A DNA stretch of 64,000 nt from Holothuria scabra (GCA_037179385.1 CM074180.1:29431455-29495454), one strand, 5' to 3'. Shown: positions 1 to 14,285, numbered from the stretch's first letter. Made by a program: numbers and translations. Notes: generated from the letters alone by a model not told the origin.

Positions 1-1334
1 TAGGTGTAACTACTAACTGCAATGCTTAAATGCTTCAAAAATGAATTCTGCCCAGTTAAGAGTTACCATGATACGAGTTAAACGTTAATATGTACTTTCG
101 CAATCACAGTTAGGGCTACGCACAGTATGTTCAGCTTAATTATGTTTTGGGCCTGTGGTGGTTGGAAAACATAATTCAGTGGGTCACAAAACAAACCATT
201 ACATAAGAGCAATACCAAACTCTTCTGAATTTTATTGTGAATAAAATAAGGTTGACTTGTATTGTCATACCTACCTTCAGGTTTTATCACAAGTTTTTAC
301 TTTTAAAGGTAAAGAGCAGTCCCCCAAAACTTATTTTGAAGAAAAAGCTAAATAACACACTTTTCAACTTGTTTCTCTTCAAAGTATTTTCCATTACCTT
401 TTATGACTTTACTATTGCATATTCAAGGTAAATCAAGCAGTTATTTCTGTAAATTTCACATTTGAAGAGAAAAAACATTGTCACATGACTCCCAGCAGCC
501 AATCATGAAACTGGACAGTCTATTACACTTCTTCAATTTGGGATGACTTCTCCTGCCCTTTAAGTAGAGTTTGGCATCAATTTTATACTAGGTAGGCATT
601 AGAATATATAAGGAATTGGAAGTTCTATATATATCTTTGAATAGACAATAAGAACCTTCCTGGTGTATGCTGTGAAAAAGGGAGACCTCCTCAAGTGGCA
701 AAAATAGAGCTCCTTGATCCACTATGAACAGGTAGAAAAACTTGGCAAGTTTAAAGTTTTCCTTTGGAAGATTTGGCTTTTGAGATATATATGCAGGTGA
801 GGTTAACCAGTTGTAGGTCACCTTACAAAACTTGCTATCAGTTTTAATAGTCCTGTTGATACTGGAGTACCTTTTCTGTTGTTATCAGCTCCACAAAAGT
901 AATTTCACAACAAGTGTGAACACATCATAACCAATAATTTGACACTTTTTATCCTCAAAACTAACTTAATATCAACATTATTAAATTATTAAAGGTCATG
1001 CATAGGCGTTAATGAAATCCTGGGGAGCTAGAATATAGGGCACCCACAAAAGCGAGCACATGAAGTGGTCATATTTTAACCTGACCCAATTCTCTCTCTA
1101 TCAGAGTATTTGTAGGGTACCTATGTATGATTTTCTTCATTTCGTAATTCAAGGATTGAGGCTTTAGTTGTTTTGACAAATGATCAGGTATCAGATGTGG
1201 GAGAACTGAGCCTGCAAGGACTCAAAGATTACAAATTAACCTGGGATAGTTTCAGAACAATTCTTTTAACCCAAAATCTGAACTCGCAATTTAGAAGTTG
1301 CATAAAACTGTGAATGCCGTTGGATGAAAAATCA

Positions 1335-1385
1335 ATTGAATCAATTGGTTGGAAACTGGGCTGTAAAACTCCATCTAACTAACTG
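1335..1385 (+). repeat. SINE tail fragment
   Basis: CAATTGGTTGGAAACTGGGC then TGTAAAACTCCATCTAACTA, the 3' end of the SINE family. Confidence 0.65.
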
Positions 1386-4300
1386 GATGAAAAATTCATG
1401 TTACTGTGATCCAGCTGGAAACTAAACCCCAAATTTTAGGATTGCTTAAAAGAATAGTCTGGAACCAAATGTATGTCTGATATGTTAAAGATAAACATAT
1501 TCTAATAATCCTGATGAAATTTTCTTTCATATTCCATGTTTAATTTTATGAGATATCAGCAACTGAAATTGACACATTTTCCAAAATTGGCCAGTGTTTA
1601 TTTTAAAGAACCACAAAATATTCACCAGCCATCAATGTGACTCCATGATGTCACAGCATTTTGCTTCAAGTTCACTATTTGTAGAAAATGTATCATCTTC
1701 AGTTGTTAATATCTCAATACGGGTACATGAAAAATGAATGCAAATTTTCCCAGAATGCTTCGAATTTGTTTCACTTTCAATATATCAACCAATTATTTGG
1801 TTCTGGACTATTCTTTCAACTTCAGTGCTCCAAGTAGTGATACCATGAAATATAAAGTCGGCCATGAAATGACATTGCATGAAGTTCCAAACTGTCATTG
1901 TTAATGTACTCGTGAACTACTGCGTGATCATCCCCGTTTTCATTATTTGCACTTCATAAAGAGAACTCCGTATGATCAAGTCACATTTTTTAAACCATAA
2001 GGCATTGCTCTTTATCACTGTCATTCTTAAATTTGTACAGTGAGGTTTGGCTGTTTGTTTAGTCTCCATTCCCTCATTTCTTCCTTTTTCCTTTCTTTTG
2101 GAAATCAGACTAGACATGAATGAGAAATGTAGTTTTAAGTGCTTTCAAGAAAGATAAAAAAGACACGTTCGTTACAAAATGACACATACTTTCTTGATGC
2201 TTTAACCAAACACCATTCTACTGGGTAGACTGTTCTATGTAGACCTGAGGAGACTACTTTAAAAGTGGAAAGCAGATTTGACATTAAAAGACATGTTGGA
2301 GTAGAAAAACGAGGTATTGAGATAGTTGAATGTTCTGGACGCTGACATCGGCAATTTAGTCTAACAAAAAGAAGGAAATTCATTCTCTTTTTCTAAATGA
2401 CTAGTCCAGAAAATGTAATTCTTTTTTATCGCATTTTTTTTTAAAAATGTCAGTTTATTCTCATCCTTAAGCCATTTTCAAAGTAATATGGATTAGTTAA
2501 ATTGCTCTCTATTAACTGTCTCCATGTCTACAAATTTGAAAGAGTGGAGAGGGTGTACTTATATATTTGCATTGTATCATTGGAGCAAATGAATGATGGA
2601 TGCTGAATGTTGCCCTTTACCTTGTTATCCTCATGAAGAGTAATGTCATAAAAGTGATTATTGCTATTTGTTAGTTTCCAAATTAAGGTTATTTTCCTCA
2701 TTTTGACGACACAAGTCAAATTAAAAAAGTAAAGTACTTAGTATAACAAATGTAAATGAAAGGGTGTCTTGATGTGTGTGTGTTATTGTCAAAATGTTTT
2801 GTCTCTTGATAATTGATTGCCTTGTTAGAAAACTCTATGAAGTCATTAGTTAATGAATAAACTGATTGAATTTGTCCTAATTTAAGTGGTAGGATATCAT
2901 GAAAACAAACTGGTAGAGAAGTCTGAAGGTACAAGGTTGTCTTTTGCAGATACAGTAATGCATAGGATAGATGGTGTGGAAAGAGGATATGGATTTTTCC
3001 ATTTCAACACTTTTTCTTGAGATTAAGGAGGGGAGGAGATGGGGAAGGGAAGAAGCCAGAATATGTTTGCATACATTTAGAGATACTACAAATGAATAAG
3101 TCTTGTAATAAGCCTGTTGAAATTTATGGTGTTGAAAAATCCTTCTTCTATACGCAGTCATTTGCTCTCTGGATAAAAATGTTCCATTCTTTCATAAATT
3201 AGTTTGTCTGTTTCTTCAAAATCTTTTAATCATACCTCAGATTGGATAACACAAAGTTCATTTATTGACAGTATCATGTCCACCATTCCTTCATTGTGAT
3301 TCCTTTCAAACTTAAAAATATCTCCATTCCACCACTTTGGTATTTTCACCATATGGGTTCATCTCTCTGATAGGTACTGCGTCAAAATTAATTTTCGTAA
3401 ATCTCATTCCATAAATCAATGGTGTACTTATTTTTACCATCCTGACTTAGTTTTAATCTGGTTATCATATTAAATCTTTGCTGTTAACCTAGATTGCAGG
3501 TGAGGTATATATATATAAATCTTGTTTAACTTACTCTTGATGTTGATATCTGTGTACTTTCCATCTATTATGCACGAGCATACATTCAAATTTAAATAAA
3601 ATATTTTAGGGTTTTAGAATGCACTGGAGAATAGCTTCAGAAATGTATGCTCTTCACTCCTCTTTAAGGCTGGATTTGTTTTTATTGTTTTACAGTCTGA
3701 GCCAAAAATTCATTTCAAACTCATTAAAACTGGTTTGCCTGTGAAGAATATAGCTGCACTGTGGGAGCTACGACTTTTTGCCTCAAGTGCTAGTTGTAAC
3801 CCAGAGCTGCTAAATGTCACGGAGGCAATCATAATGCTTTGATTTAGACCATTAGAATGCTAGGCATTCAAATGCAATAGTAAGAACTATAGTTTCGTTG
3901 GTGCTGTTGTGTTAAATGGTTAGAACATGAGTGCTGTATTTGCAGTCTATGTCTGATTTATCATTGGAATCATCCCATGATGATAAGAATTCTCCCTCCT
4001 GTATGTTACATTTAATGTGCATTGCATTCAATCTGAGTGTGGTTTAATTCATGTCTCTCAGATACTTTGTGATGTGCAAGATTGAAGTGTTCCTTCAGAA
4101 AGCTTTTTGTCAGACGGCATAATGGGTTGCATTCGTTAAATATTGATGAGGAATATGGATTGAAAGTGGCTGTTTTTTTATACTATGAGCAAGTATAAAT
4201 AATAGATGGTAAAACAATATCATATTCTTGGTTACTTGTTAACTTTTGTAGAGATAGACATCTGTTTCTTTCTTTTTATACTTTTTGTTCTTAAAAACTG

Positions 4301-4479
4301 GTGTCTCAATTATTATATTTTTAAAAGATTCAGATACATTTCAGGAACAGTATTTTACAACCCATTTGGATAGCTAACAGATACCCATTTTATGAGTTTG
4401 GATCTCTAAGCAGTTGAGTACATAATGCAAATTCGTTGATATTCTGCCCACTTTGGTTTACACATCCTTGACAAGGGAC

Positions 4480-4694
4480 GACTTACTGCATGGTCAAGTG
4501 GTTAGAGCATTCAACTTGCAGTCAGGAGGATGGGAGTTTGAGTCTTGGCTGGGTCATACCGAAGACTTAAAAAAAAATGGAACCTGCTGCCATTGTGGTC
4601 TGTGCTCAGCATATGCAATGGAGTAGGGAAAACAACTGGCAGGCTTGACTTGTTGGAAACTGGGTCGTAAACTCTATCTAACTTACTAACTAAA
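4480..4694 (+). mobile_element. Full-length tRNA-derived SINE
   Basis: The tRNA-like head has TGGTCAAGTGGTTAGAGCAT (A-box region) and GGGAGTTTGAGTCTTGGC (B-box region). The body has GGTCATACCGAAGACTTAAA, TGGAACCTGCTGCCATTG and GGAAACTGGGTCGTAAACTC. The 12-bp direct repeat TTGACAAGGGAC flanks it exactly (4468-4479 and 4695-4706), which marks a retrotransposition event. Confidence 0.9.
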
Positions 4695-5926
4695 TTGACA
4701 AGGGACAAAGCAGATGGGTTTGCATATCAATTTACTACCAAAGAATTGCCAATTGCTAAACCCTTATTTTTAATAACAAAAGTTGCAGTACTTGCCAATA
4801 CAAAAGACTCATTGAAGAACTTACAATTAAATTTTTTGCTAATCAATTCACTTATACCATTTTTGCTTGATGAATTGAGCTATGGCACATATGCTTCCTC
4901 AAGCTGCTGTATAGACGAATCTAAGCAGTCAAGTGATGGTCCGATGTAGTAAGATGTAACCAGGCTCCATCACCTTTGATCTTTCGAATTCTTTGCTTAC
5001 CTATACTTTTGTATATTTGTACAACATAACACATCTGGATTCCCACAATCTCACTGAATATGAAGGTTTAGGATTGCATGAAGATCATAAAATTAAGAGG
5101 ATTTGCTTGCAATGGAGCCTGCTGCTGGCGGACTTCTTTCAGTTACTCCAATTGATCTGTAGGAAGCTCCAGATGGGTGGCCAGGAGGAGTTTTGGAGTG
5201 TGGCATGGGGAAGGGTTCTATAAGGAGAGGTCATCCTCAGGTTTTGAGAAAAAATGTTTCAGGTCTTCATATGTAAACCGTGCAGTACTATTTGTGCCTC
5301 AGTCATAAAAAGGGAAAAAAATGGTCATTTTCCTCCATTTGTTGAGTTTGTTTTCAAGTGTTGGTCATTTGGGTTTCAACTTGGAACTCAGATCCTGTTG
5401 GCTATGCCCCTAAGGCATGTCATTGTGATGGGTGTCAGTACATTTGAAATGTTTTCCTTTATTCTGTAGAGCAATAGTAGTCCATTAGCGTATAAAATGT
5501 CTCAAATATGTATATATTTAAATATAAGCATTATGATGGATATCCAGTATCCTGCTGGATGTGACCAAGGGTCTGTTAGTTAAGAAGCCCTGAAATAACA
5601 ATACAAAGACAGTTACTTTAGAGCTATTAACCACATTCCTGGCAAATCAGGCATTTGGACGGGGACCCTGGATTTGTATCAATTAGCAAATGCAACTGGA
5701 AGTCACCCAAGCATATGGAAATCAATTGTTCTGCTGCCGAAGTAAACAACCTTCCTGTACACTGATGGGAGAAAGGAGAGGGTTAACAGGGGACTACTTT
5801 AGATAAATCACAGTGTGTAAATTCAAAGGACTTGTCCATCTCATGAAGCATAACTACTAGACATCTCTTGTTCATAGACATTAGTCCATTTCACTTTTCA
5901 CCTACCTTCTACCACCCTATGTATAC

Positions 5927-6125
5927 CAGAGGTGCCAACTCTCCCTGATTCTCAGGGAGACTACCTGAAAATTCAAGGATTTTTGTCCATTCCAACTAAC
6001 AAATATGACAATCTCCCTGATTCAAGCAAGCTTTTCCCCCATTGAGTTGCATGTAATTTTAAAAAATCTCCCTGATTCCTGTGTGAAACACCCCTGATTT
6101 CTGGATGTAAATGTTGGCATCTCTG
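5927..6125. mobile_element. Short inverted-repeat element
   Basis: About 199 bp. The ends CAGAGGTGCCAAC and GTTGGCATCTCTG are complementary at 12 of 13. The interior repeats TCTCCCTGATT four times in varied form. A possible TAC duplication is too short to be convincing. Confidence 0.55.
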
Positions 6126-9100
6126 CTGTACTTACCATCCGCAAACTATTGACAAAGCAGTTACCCTACTTCGTCTAAGCTTATACCCTATAACTTCCTT
6201 CTCCATTTCGCTTCCCTTGTGTTTAGATATATGCTTCTGTCTACACTGTTCTGGATTGATATAATTAGAATTAAGTTTATCAGTGTTCATGCTGTTGTAC
6301 CACAGGTATAAAATATAATTCAATTTGTGAAAGAAAGTAAACAAAACTAGAAAATAGGATATGTTGTCAATGAAAAGCCAGAATTTTCCAATGTTTTGCA
6401 TCTTATGTTCAGCAATTTAACAGATAAAATGAGATCATCTGTGTTGATAGGATATAGAACCAACCATTAATTTTACACTTGGCACCTTTGGTACAAACCA
6501 GTGCAACTTCTTTCCTTGTGACATACAAATGTGACTCTTTTGTGCTTGCAAATATATCTACTGAAAATAGAATTTCACTTCACCATTCTCAAGTTAATGT
6601 ATTCTGGCAGTACAAATCATTGAAGATTGTTGTAGGGCATTGTTCACCCAAATTATTGCTTGAATGGATCCTCTTAACACAGCTGCCGTATGTCCTGTAA
6701 ACATGTCTTTCTACTCCTTGAAGGTTTCTCATTAGATCGATGAGTACAGCCTGTGGTGTTTAAAGGAAAAATGTGTGAGCTGAGATGGAGTAGCAAATGC
6801 CCTCAAATTGTGCCTCTTATTCGAGGTTTTTTTTTTTTCCTCATACATTAAAGACACCTACAATCCCATTATCACAGTTAAAGCATATTTACTCTTATGA
6901 TTGTGTTCTGTTTTAAAGTTGTTGAGGCAAAAAAGGGGGTAATGAACTGGAAGAGAAACTACGATTTTTTGTTAGTCATTAAAAGAGGAAAAAGGAAAGA
7001 AAGAAAGTAAAGAGGATCTCACATAATTTTAAAAATCCTATTATCAATACTTTTAATTCAATATAATAAAACGAAGAAAACAGTTTTCTCCATAGGATGT
7101 ACCAAAAGTGATTGCTCATTGGTGTAAAAAGTGAATTTTTGTTCATTCAAAAGTTAAACCTGTAAATTTAAAGCAATGGCTTGTCCTTCTTTTCAAACTA
7201 GCTTTATGTGAACCTTTTAATTAAAAGTGGAGAACAAAATTCATATCTTGTTAATATTTATAATACCTTTCTGAAAGTGGAATTAGTTTTGTCATCATCT
7301 TTTGTATCTCTTCTTTGTTTTCAATCTTTTTCTCCTGTTGACATCACTTCATTATGAAAAAAACAGAACCTCCCCTGCCTGAAGTAGGCCTTGGGGACCA
7401 CATAATCAAATTAAAAAGTGAGGGGCTTGTCATCAAAGTGATGCAATATGTTTTCAATAAAATAAAAATCCCACTTTAAAGCAGCCCAACATGCACACAA
7501 AAGCAAAAGTGCTGTTACTGTAGCCTTGATTTTCCTTCTCCTGGTTTAATACACATGCTATGCATCTATATTTTAAGAGAATTCATTATGATGGATGCAG
7601 TAGCAGTTGAGGAAGACTTCAAAATTAGGGTTAAGGATATGAAAGAAGCTTTCGATAGGAGAGTATTAACTTGGGCTGTTGTTAATTTTAAGGAAAATCC
7701 ATTGAACCAGGCCTTGAGTTTTAGGTTTTGCAGGTGTGCTAAAAATCACAGAAAATTAAGGAGAGCAGTTGGTGTGCTGTTTTACTAAACTTAAACAGAG
7801 TAATACGAGCTCCCTTTATCTAGGTATGCAAAAAATCACACTCCTCACAGTGGTTTGAGGTTAGTGATGGTGTGCGATCACACTCACCTGCCTCAAAATT
7901 AAAGGCCAGTCGAACAATTTTCTGTGCCTGATTCCTATGTCGTACTTTCACAGTTGGGATACAATGTAGATCTCACATAGCAGCCATTGTATCCAGTCAC
8001 AAAATACCATACTGGACTTCAACTGAATTTTTGACTAGACAGAAGGAATCATCGGTGTACCTCCCTTTTAGGAATGAAGAAAGGTAATGGAAACTTTCTC
8101 CACACCTTTTTTTATCATAATCTCTTACACAGTGCTTGAGATGGTAAAAGTTCTCATTTGAATTGCTTTTTAAGTTTTAACTTTAAAAAATGTGTGTGTG
8201 AAATTGTTACTTGATCACAAGAAAAGTGAAATTCACTCTTTCTTTCTGCTTGCCTCATGAGAACATGCATCTACCATTAGAATAAATTCTCTCTATAAGG
8301 TTATTACTTTGTTTTTAAGCAAATAGGTTGAGTTAGTCATCTTCATTTCATTTGCTGCACAGTTAAGCTTTGATATTAAAGGCTTCTGCCATTTACATGA
8401 CAGTTCTGTGTGTCCATGTCTGACAAATGTATGTGTGTGGGCCAACTCAAAACCTCTCTGTGGACATTTCTACTATATTGTTGGATGACTGTCATTCTGT
8501 GACAAGTCTGATCTTATCTCTCATTCAGGCTAAACTGCCAACCGCACAGCGTGTAGTCACCACTTGTAACAATAAGATACTATGCTGCTCTCAGAATCAA
8601 GGACATCTTACTGATGTTATCAACAAGGAACAATATAGGGTTTTTATGTTTTTATAAACATTGAGCAATATGATACATCTTTACTCAATGTAGGGCACAT
8701 AATCTGTTGTGGTTTCCATCTCATAATTTATCTTTAGAAGGTGGTAATGAATAAATGCCTTCTTCTCGCTAGTTGCCCTCGCTACTTTTGTGGAATATGA
8801 TATTTGCCAAACACTGGAGGGCCAAACTTAGAAGAGTTACTGGTAAATCTACTTTCAAAAGTACATTTTAATAATGGCATTTGTCTCATTACCATGTTGT
8901 GCTTGAACAATGTAATATAAAGCTATAAACAACAACAGGTAGGAGGAGAGTTTTTGTCATTTTTTCACATTTTTGCATGTTTATGGAAACTTTGAAATAA
9001 TCTGTTGTTTTCTCTTCTAATTTTTTTTTCCTTCTTTAGCCAGCTTTTTCTTGCCAGTTGTTTAATAGCATCATGATTTTTTAACAAATTTCATATTACT

Positions 9101-11328
9101 TTTTCTGTAAATGATGATAAAAATGTACCTTTGACAACTTGTTTTTAGATGCAAATTATGCAAATGTTTGTAGGTGGAGGATGCTGGATGATACTAAACT
9201 TAGTTTGACAGCTTGATATCTGCTGGGTTTCCTCAGTATCCCAAAATAAAACATGAGGAGAATGTTGTCTCATTTTTGGGGTGATATTTTCCCTTCTCCA
9301 TTAAAATTGTACAATTAATGTGACAACCACAACGGAATATCTTTCAGTCTTCAATATGATAAATTAGTGAAATTTTAAGGTTTCTTCAAATATATTTTAG
9401 GATGAGATAAATGTCACCAGAAACGCTTATGGATCACCTGTCAGTAAAGCAAGTTTATTGAAAGAGATATGTAAATCAGGGGTGAGGGATCAGCACTTGC
9501 CCACTGGCCAAATGCTTCTACATGAGGTGAATGTATTCGTGTTGACAATGTGCAAAACAGAGTCATGAAATCAGCCTAAACCAGGGCACCCATTGTGCTC
9601 ACTATGGCTTTAGGCAGTGGGAGTAACATCCTGTTCCTTTGGGACATAAGAAATTTCAAAATTTGGTTGAAATGACTTTGATGGATTCATGATGACGACT
9701 TCCAGTGCCTAAAGGCAGTTTGTTGAAATGTTGTCTTGGGTTGGCAATATGCTAAAATATATATTGTATGGTGTGCCCTGGAACCTGGACAAATGGAACT
9801 TGATTTGTTCTGTCTTGTTAAGATAAAAAAAAATACAGAACCAGCAATCCGTGAAACACAAGCAAATGTCAAAAAAGGGATTCCTTTATATGTTAAATAA
9901 TTTCTTTTATGTCTTACACAATGCAAATTTATTTAGGTGGTTACAAAACTATCCTAAAATAATTACACATGCAAAAAGTAACTGCTGATGTATAAACGAG
10001 TACTAAAAATAATTATTATGATGAAATTTGGTTTAAGTTCAGTTGATAAACTGCCCAAGACTGAGTCATGGATAGGTTTGAAATGATATGTATTTCAGGA
10101 CACAGAGGGTGAATGTCGCAAAAGGGGTTAAACTTTAATATCTGTTGTACATTTTATTGATAATGGGGGGTCCCAATCAAGTGCAACAGCAATGAAATAG
10201 TTCTATGACTTTTAAAAAAAAATGATTTGAATTATAGTAAGTGATACTTATTTTAATTTTGTGCAACAAAACAATGGCAGAAGTATGGAACAAGCTTGGA
10301 ATGATTTGAAACTTATACCTAATCAATGGCTTTTGGTTCAACTTTTTTGCCTAAAATGCAGTTAAACTAAATATGATCCTCCACCTGACGAAAAATTATT
10401 TTGACTTTTTTTAATCATTAGGAAGGTTGGAATATTTAGATATGGTAAGCATCAGCAAAACTGAATCCAGTTTGATTTTATTTTCTAGAAATAATTTTTA
10501 ATTTAGACACCTTGGAAGAATAATTTCAGATTTTCTCTCTGGTAGAATTATCTTAATTTTATCTGTCCCACACCACTTTTATTGTGTTTATCAGTGATTT
10601 ATTTATTTCATGATGTAACTTGACCCTTGAGGGACATCCTTCTATTCCCATGACAATCTGGAATTATATACTTTTTCATCCCACTCCTTTCTGTAGCAAG
10701 AGTAAAAGAATATAGAAAAAAGGAGAAAAATCATAGACGGACAAATAATCTGATTGGCCTCCTCTTAACCTCATATCCAGGGTTCCTTGGTTGCCTTCAC
10801 ATGCAAAAACCAATCGATGAGATTGCTCTCCATTGACAATCTTCTCCGTAGTGTGTTGACATTTCCACCAAGAAATATGAGTATGTGCAATTTTTCAGCA
10901 ATCGGTCAAATGTATGAATCATGCTCGCTGAAATTTACTGCCTAACCACAGAGTTTGTGGTTTCCAAGGATTCTTGGTTGAAAAAACAACTTTCATTACA
11001 TTCTTCTTTGGGGTAGGAAATGTTGTCTGTGATCATAAAATCTGTTACCATGCAACGTAACAGCTAGACAAAGTGAAAACTCCCTCTGACTTGATCAAGA
11101 GTTTACACCTTTATATAAAACACAGCTTTAAAAGCAGCTGCTTAATATTTTGCCCAGGGTGCTCACAACATTTCCAGGGTGTTAAGGCATTTCTCCAATT
11201 GCGATTGATTATTTTCCTTTTAAGGATTCTCCTGCATTTCTTTTTTTTTCTCTTTCTTTCTTATGTTGGCCAGAAACTATGTCTCCATGGCTTTAACTGT
11301 CATTTTGACTGTGTTTATCTTTGTGCAG

Positions 11329-11475
11329 GATTACCAATTCCGACCAAACCCATCAACACTGGATCCTTTCGGTAGGGGTAACCTGGAGGAAAGAACAGTG
11401 ACTGTCTGCAGTGGTTTAGATTTTGTAAATATCAATTATATGCACATGGTAGCAAGTTCACCAGAAGTAGCAGAG
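11329..11475 (+). CDS. PLCB4: PLC-beta exon 1 of window: middle/late PH domain
   Basis: 147 nt, phase 0 at both ends. The acceptor is TTTGTGCAG and the donor is GTGAGT. It encodes 49 residues including RTVTVCSGLDFVNINYMHMV, which matches the PH-domain strand segment of PLCB4 (CSGTDLVNISF in vertebrates). It ends in ASSPEVAE, continuing into TWFEGL of the next exon. The first 16 or so residues (DYQFRPNPSTLDPFG) have no clear counterpart in vertebrate PLCB4 and may be a lineage-specific PH loop. The frame is also open upstream into the intron, but the clean acceptor decides the boundary. Confidence 0.93.
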
Positions 11476-11709
11476 GTGAGTTTGGGGCCATTGCTCTTTC
11501 GGTTTTTAAAAGTACTTTCCTCATTGAACCAGAATTGTTTTTTTTTTTTTTTTACTGAACTTAGAACTCCAAAAAATTTTATTGACCTGTTATAGAGTCA
11601 TCATCAAGACAGTTGGTGGATGGATAGCAGTAGCCAATCCAACTCTAATATATAACAGTGTTATGCTCATGAAAATGAAAAACACTCTCAATTTCATCAT
11701 ACTCTTCTT

Positions 11710-12200
11710 TTTATTAGCTCAAACCAGCTCAAAGAGCTGTTTGAGCTATTGTAATCTGCCACCGTCACTCTGTCTATCCGTCTATCTATCATGTCTGTTC
11801 ACAATTGCCTTTAATGCTCTCAGGGGCACATTTGTTGACGAATGTTGACGAATTTTAATGAAACTTGGACACATTGGTCATTGGACATAGGGCTACATGC
11901 TGTGTTCAAAAGTTGGGGTAAAAGGGCATCTAGGGGTCATTAGTGGCTGCTTTGTGAGTTTTTTGAAGTGTAACTTCTCCCCCAAATATTGCTCAATGTC
12001 CTTGAAAGTTGGCCATAATATTTCTCAGGTAGTGGTTGTTGAATCTTGTACTTTACTTGTGTATCCGAGGTCATTTGAGGTCATTGAGGTCATAGGTGTA
12101 AATATTTTTAAATGCTATTTTCTCCTAGATTCATTGCACGCTTGTTCTCAAAATTGTTTAGATAGGTGGTTGGCATATGCTGATTACAAATTTTTTTATC
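11710..12200. repeat. Probable interspersed repeat fragment with AGGTCA direct repeats
   Basis: It begins with a small inverted motif (AGCTCAAA / TTTGAGCT), then a CTGTCTATCCGTCTATCTATC run. It then has phrases of the kind seen in dispersed marine-invertebrate repeats (GAATTTTAATGAAACTTGGACACAT) and three AGGTCA half-sites at 12068-12092. The boundaries are not sharp, and no duplicate copy was aligned inside the window. Confidence 0.35.
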
Positions 12201-14285
12201 TGTTTTTGGAAAAATAATAATTTTGACACCTCTCTGACCAATTGTGTGCCACTCATCTATTTCTACCAGTCTCACAAACTCAGTGTTTCTCACTGAACTG
12301 ATCTCCCTTTTAAACTATCTGGGTGTAAAATTGTCAATCATGTGAGGTTGATTAGGTTAGTGTTAACAGATCTTGTTTGATGAGAATAGAGGTTTATTGT
12401 GAGTTGCATGCAGGGGTGTTATACTCAACTTTAGGAGGATGAGTTACAGTACTTACTAAATGAGGGTAAAGTCACCTTACTCTGTTTCTAAATTAAACTT
12501 GCTTGAGGTAAGGATAAAGAGGGTCAATTTTTTCAGAGAGGAAGCTCTTGCTTATTAATTGTTATTATAGCTCATTAAACTTGCTTTCTTTCCATGCTAA
12601 CTAGACTTCCTGGTTTGTGTAAAAATAGAAAGCAAGGCAACAAAGGCTTCTCACTTTAAGGCTACACCTTAGAGACAGGTAATCATTCTAAAAATAAAAA
12701 GTATTAAGTTCCTTGCCATTTTTCCTGAGAGAAATTAAGGCATTCTAAAGTTTGGGTACATCTGTTCAAGAAATAATAGCCATGTATGACAAGTACAGTC
12801 CCTGCAGTGATTAGAATATTATTGCTTGGGGAGTGATTTTCTTGGCAATGGAAGTCCTCACTGTGCATTAATCCAACAGGTTTTAGCCATCAGCTCCGAT
12901 GGTGCTCTAGTTTAAATTTCTTATCTAACCTCCATCATCTTCGGTTAAAGAATTAAACTAAATTGTATAAAATTTTACACATTAGAAAGTGCAACCACAC
13001 CACACAGGAAAATGTTAGGGTAAACCTTCAAAAGTCTTATTCCAGGTCATGCAACTGAATTGAAAGCATAATTTAAGGTAAACTAGAGTTGTCTTATTGC
13101 AGGTAGATGGAGAAAAAATACAGTGTTTTCTATTTTTAACCATTTTCTGAAAACTTTTTTTACTTTTCCCCCCATTGTGAATCAATAATGTCATATGATT
13201 TCTTTGAAAGGTCAAATTGTGATGTCACTGGTCGTAGTTGTTTTGAACGGTTAGAGCTATTTAGTGTGCACCATGCATTAAGTAGTAGGCTAGTTAATAG
13301 CATACTGTAGGCCCACTACTAATGTGATTAGCCTTAAAGTTATACTTGGAGACTGTTTTTAGATATTTGTAATCCTTTTTTTTCTTGGATGAAAGGATAT
13401 GCAGGTATTTTCTTTAGATATAGGTCAGGAATTCATTCCAGAAATCTCAGCCCATCTAACCTGCGTGAAGAAAAGCACAAAACTAAATGACAGGAAATTT
13501 AAATTAAGTACAGGTGGTGGACCACTGTCTGACTTTACCAACTAGTCTGCAAACTGATATCTAGGTTTTAAGGAAGAAAACCAATGATATGATACATGAT
13601 CCCCACCTTAATATAGACAGAAGCTTTATAAACTTGATTATATCTCTTTCTGTCAATTCTTTACCGTTTTATGATGAAAGCTAAGCTGATGTATTCCTAC
13701 TACTATGTTTGCACTTACTGTTGGTATACATGTTAACTGGTGTATGACATGACTCCAGCCATTGACATATAACAGGTTTGACCTTAGCCACACCCCTGTT
13801 TTGGTCCAGGCATTTGAATTTTGAAGTTACAATTTTTTCCCCCCTTTTATCATGTTTTTAGAATGCCTTTTATCAGCAATGCCAAGGGGTACTCAATAAA
13901 TTCAACAGGACAAATAGCAGTTTCTCTGCACTCCCATTTTGCCTCTGAATAAGACCTTTTAATTGTTGAAAACATTCAAGGTATTGCCTAAAATGGCCTA
14001 ATTCCTGCCAAGTTTTGTTATATGCTTTGATACACCTGTCCCTAAATATTGGAGGAAAATTTATTGAAGTGAACAGAGCTGTAAATGATGTAGGTTCATA
14101 GAGACAGGCAAAGTATCATGGGAATGTGTTATCTACATAGAATGTGGAATTATGCAAAAATGTTCACAGGTAAAATAACACATGGACTCCTCAGTACTTT
14201 ATGAAAGTTCTTGAACCTTACACCAGTTTGTTCATTGTACATCTTGTTGATGAAGCCCTTCATGGGCAGAAGTTCTGCCAAACAT

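Larger units (their letters stand above)
1..11328. other. Upstream intron or 5' flank of the PLC-beta gene, no supported exon
   Basis: This stretch precedes the first recognisable exon. The missing N-terminal PLC-beta exons (start of the PH domain) should lie on the + strand upstream, but I found no PH-like WRSEGK-type segment here, so they are probably before the window. It contains a full-length SINE (4480-4694), a SINE tail fragment (about 1335-1385), a short inverted-repeat element (5927-6125) and AT-rich unique sequence. Open frames here are short and show no family motif. Confidence 0.6.

Noticed and set aside
3684..3841. Open + strand block after a TTTTACAG acceptor-like site (SEPKIHFKLIKTGLP...)
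   Set aside because: It ends in a stop with no donor before it in a supporting phase, and shows no resemblance to PLC-beta N-terminal or any family I know.
7555..7788. 77-codon + strand open frame (MDAVAVEEDFKIRVKDMKEAF...)
   Set aside because: Protein-like appearance only; no family motif, no promoter or splice support.
11263..11328. Upstream extension of exon 1 with an in-frame ATG and hydrophobic residues
   Set aside because: A clear acceptor at 11328/11329 interrupts it and the PH domain would start mid-fold, so it is intron read-through, not a start.
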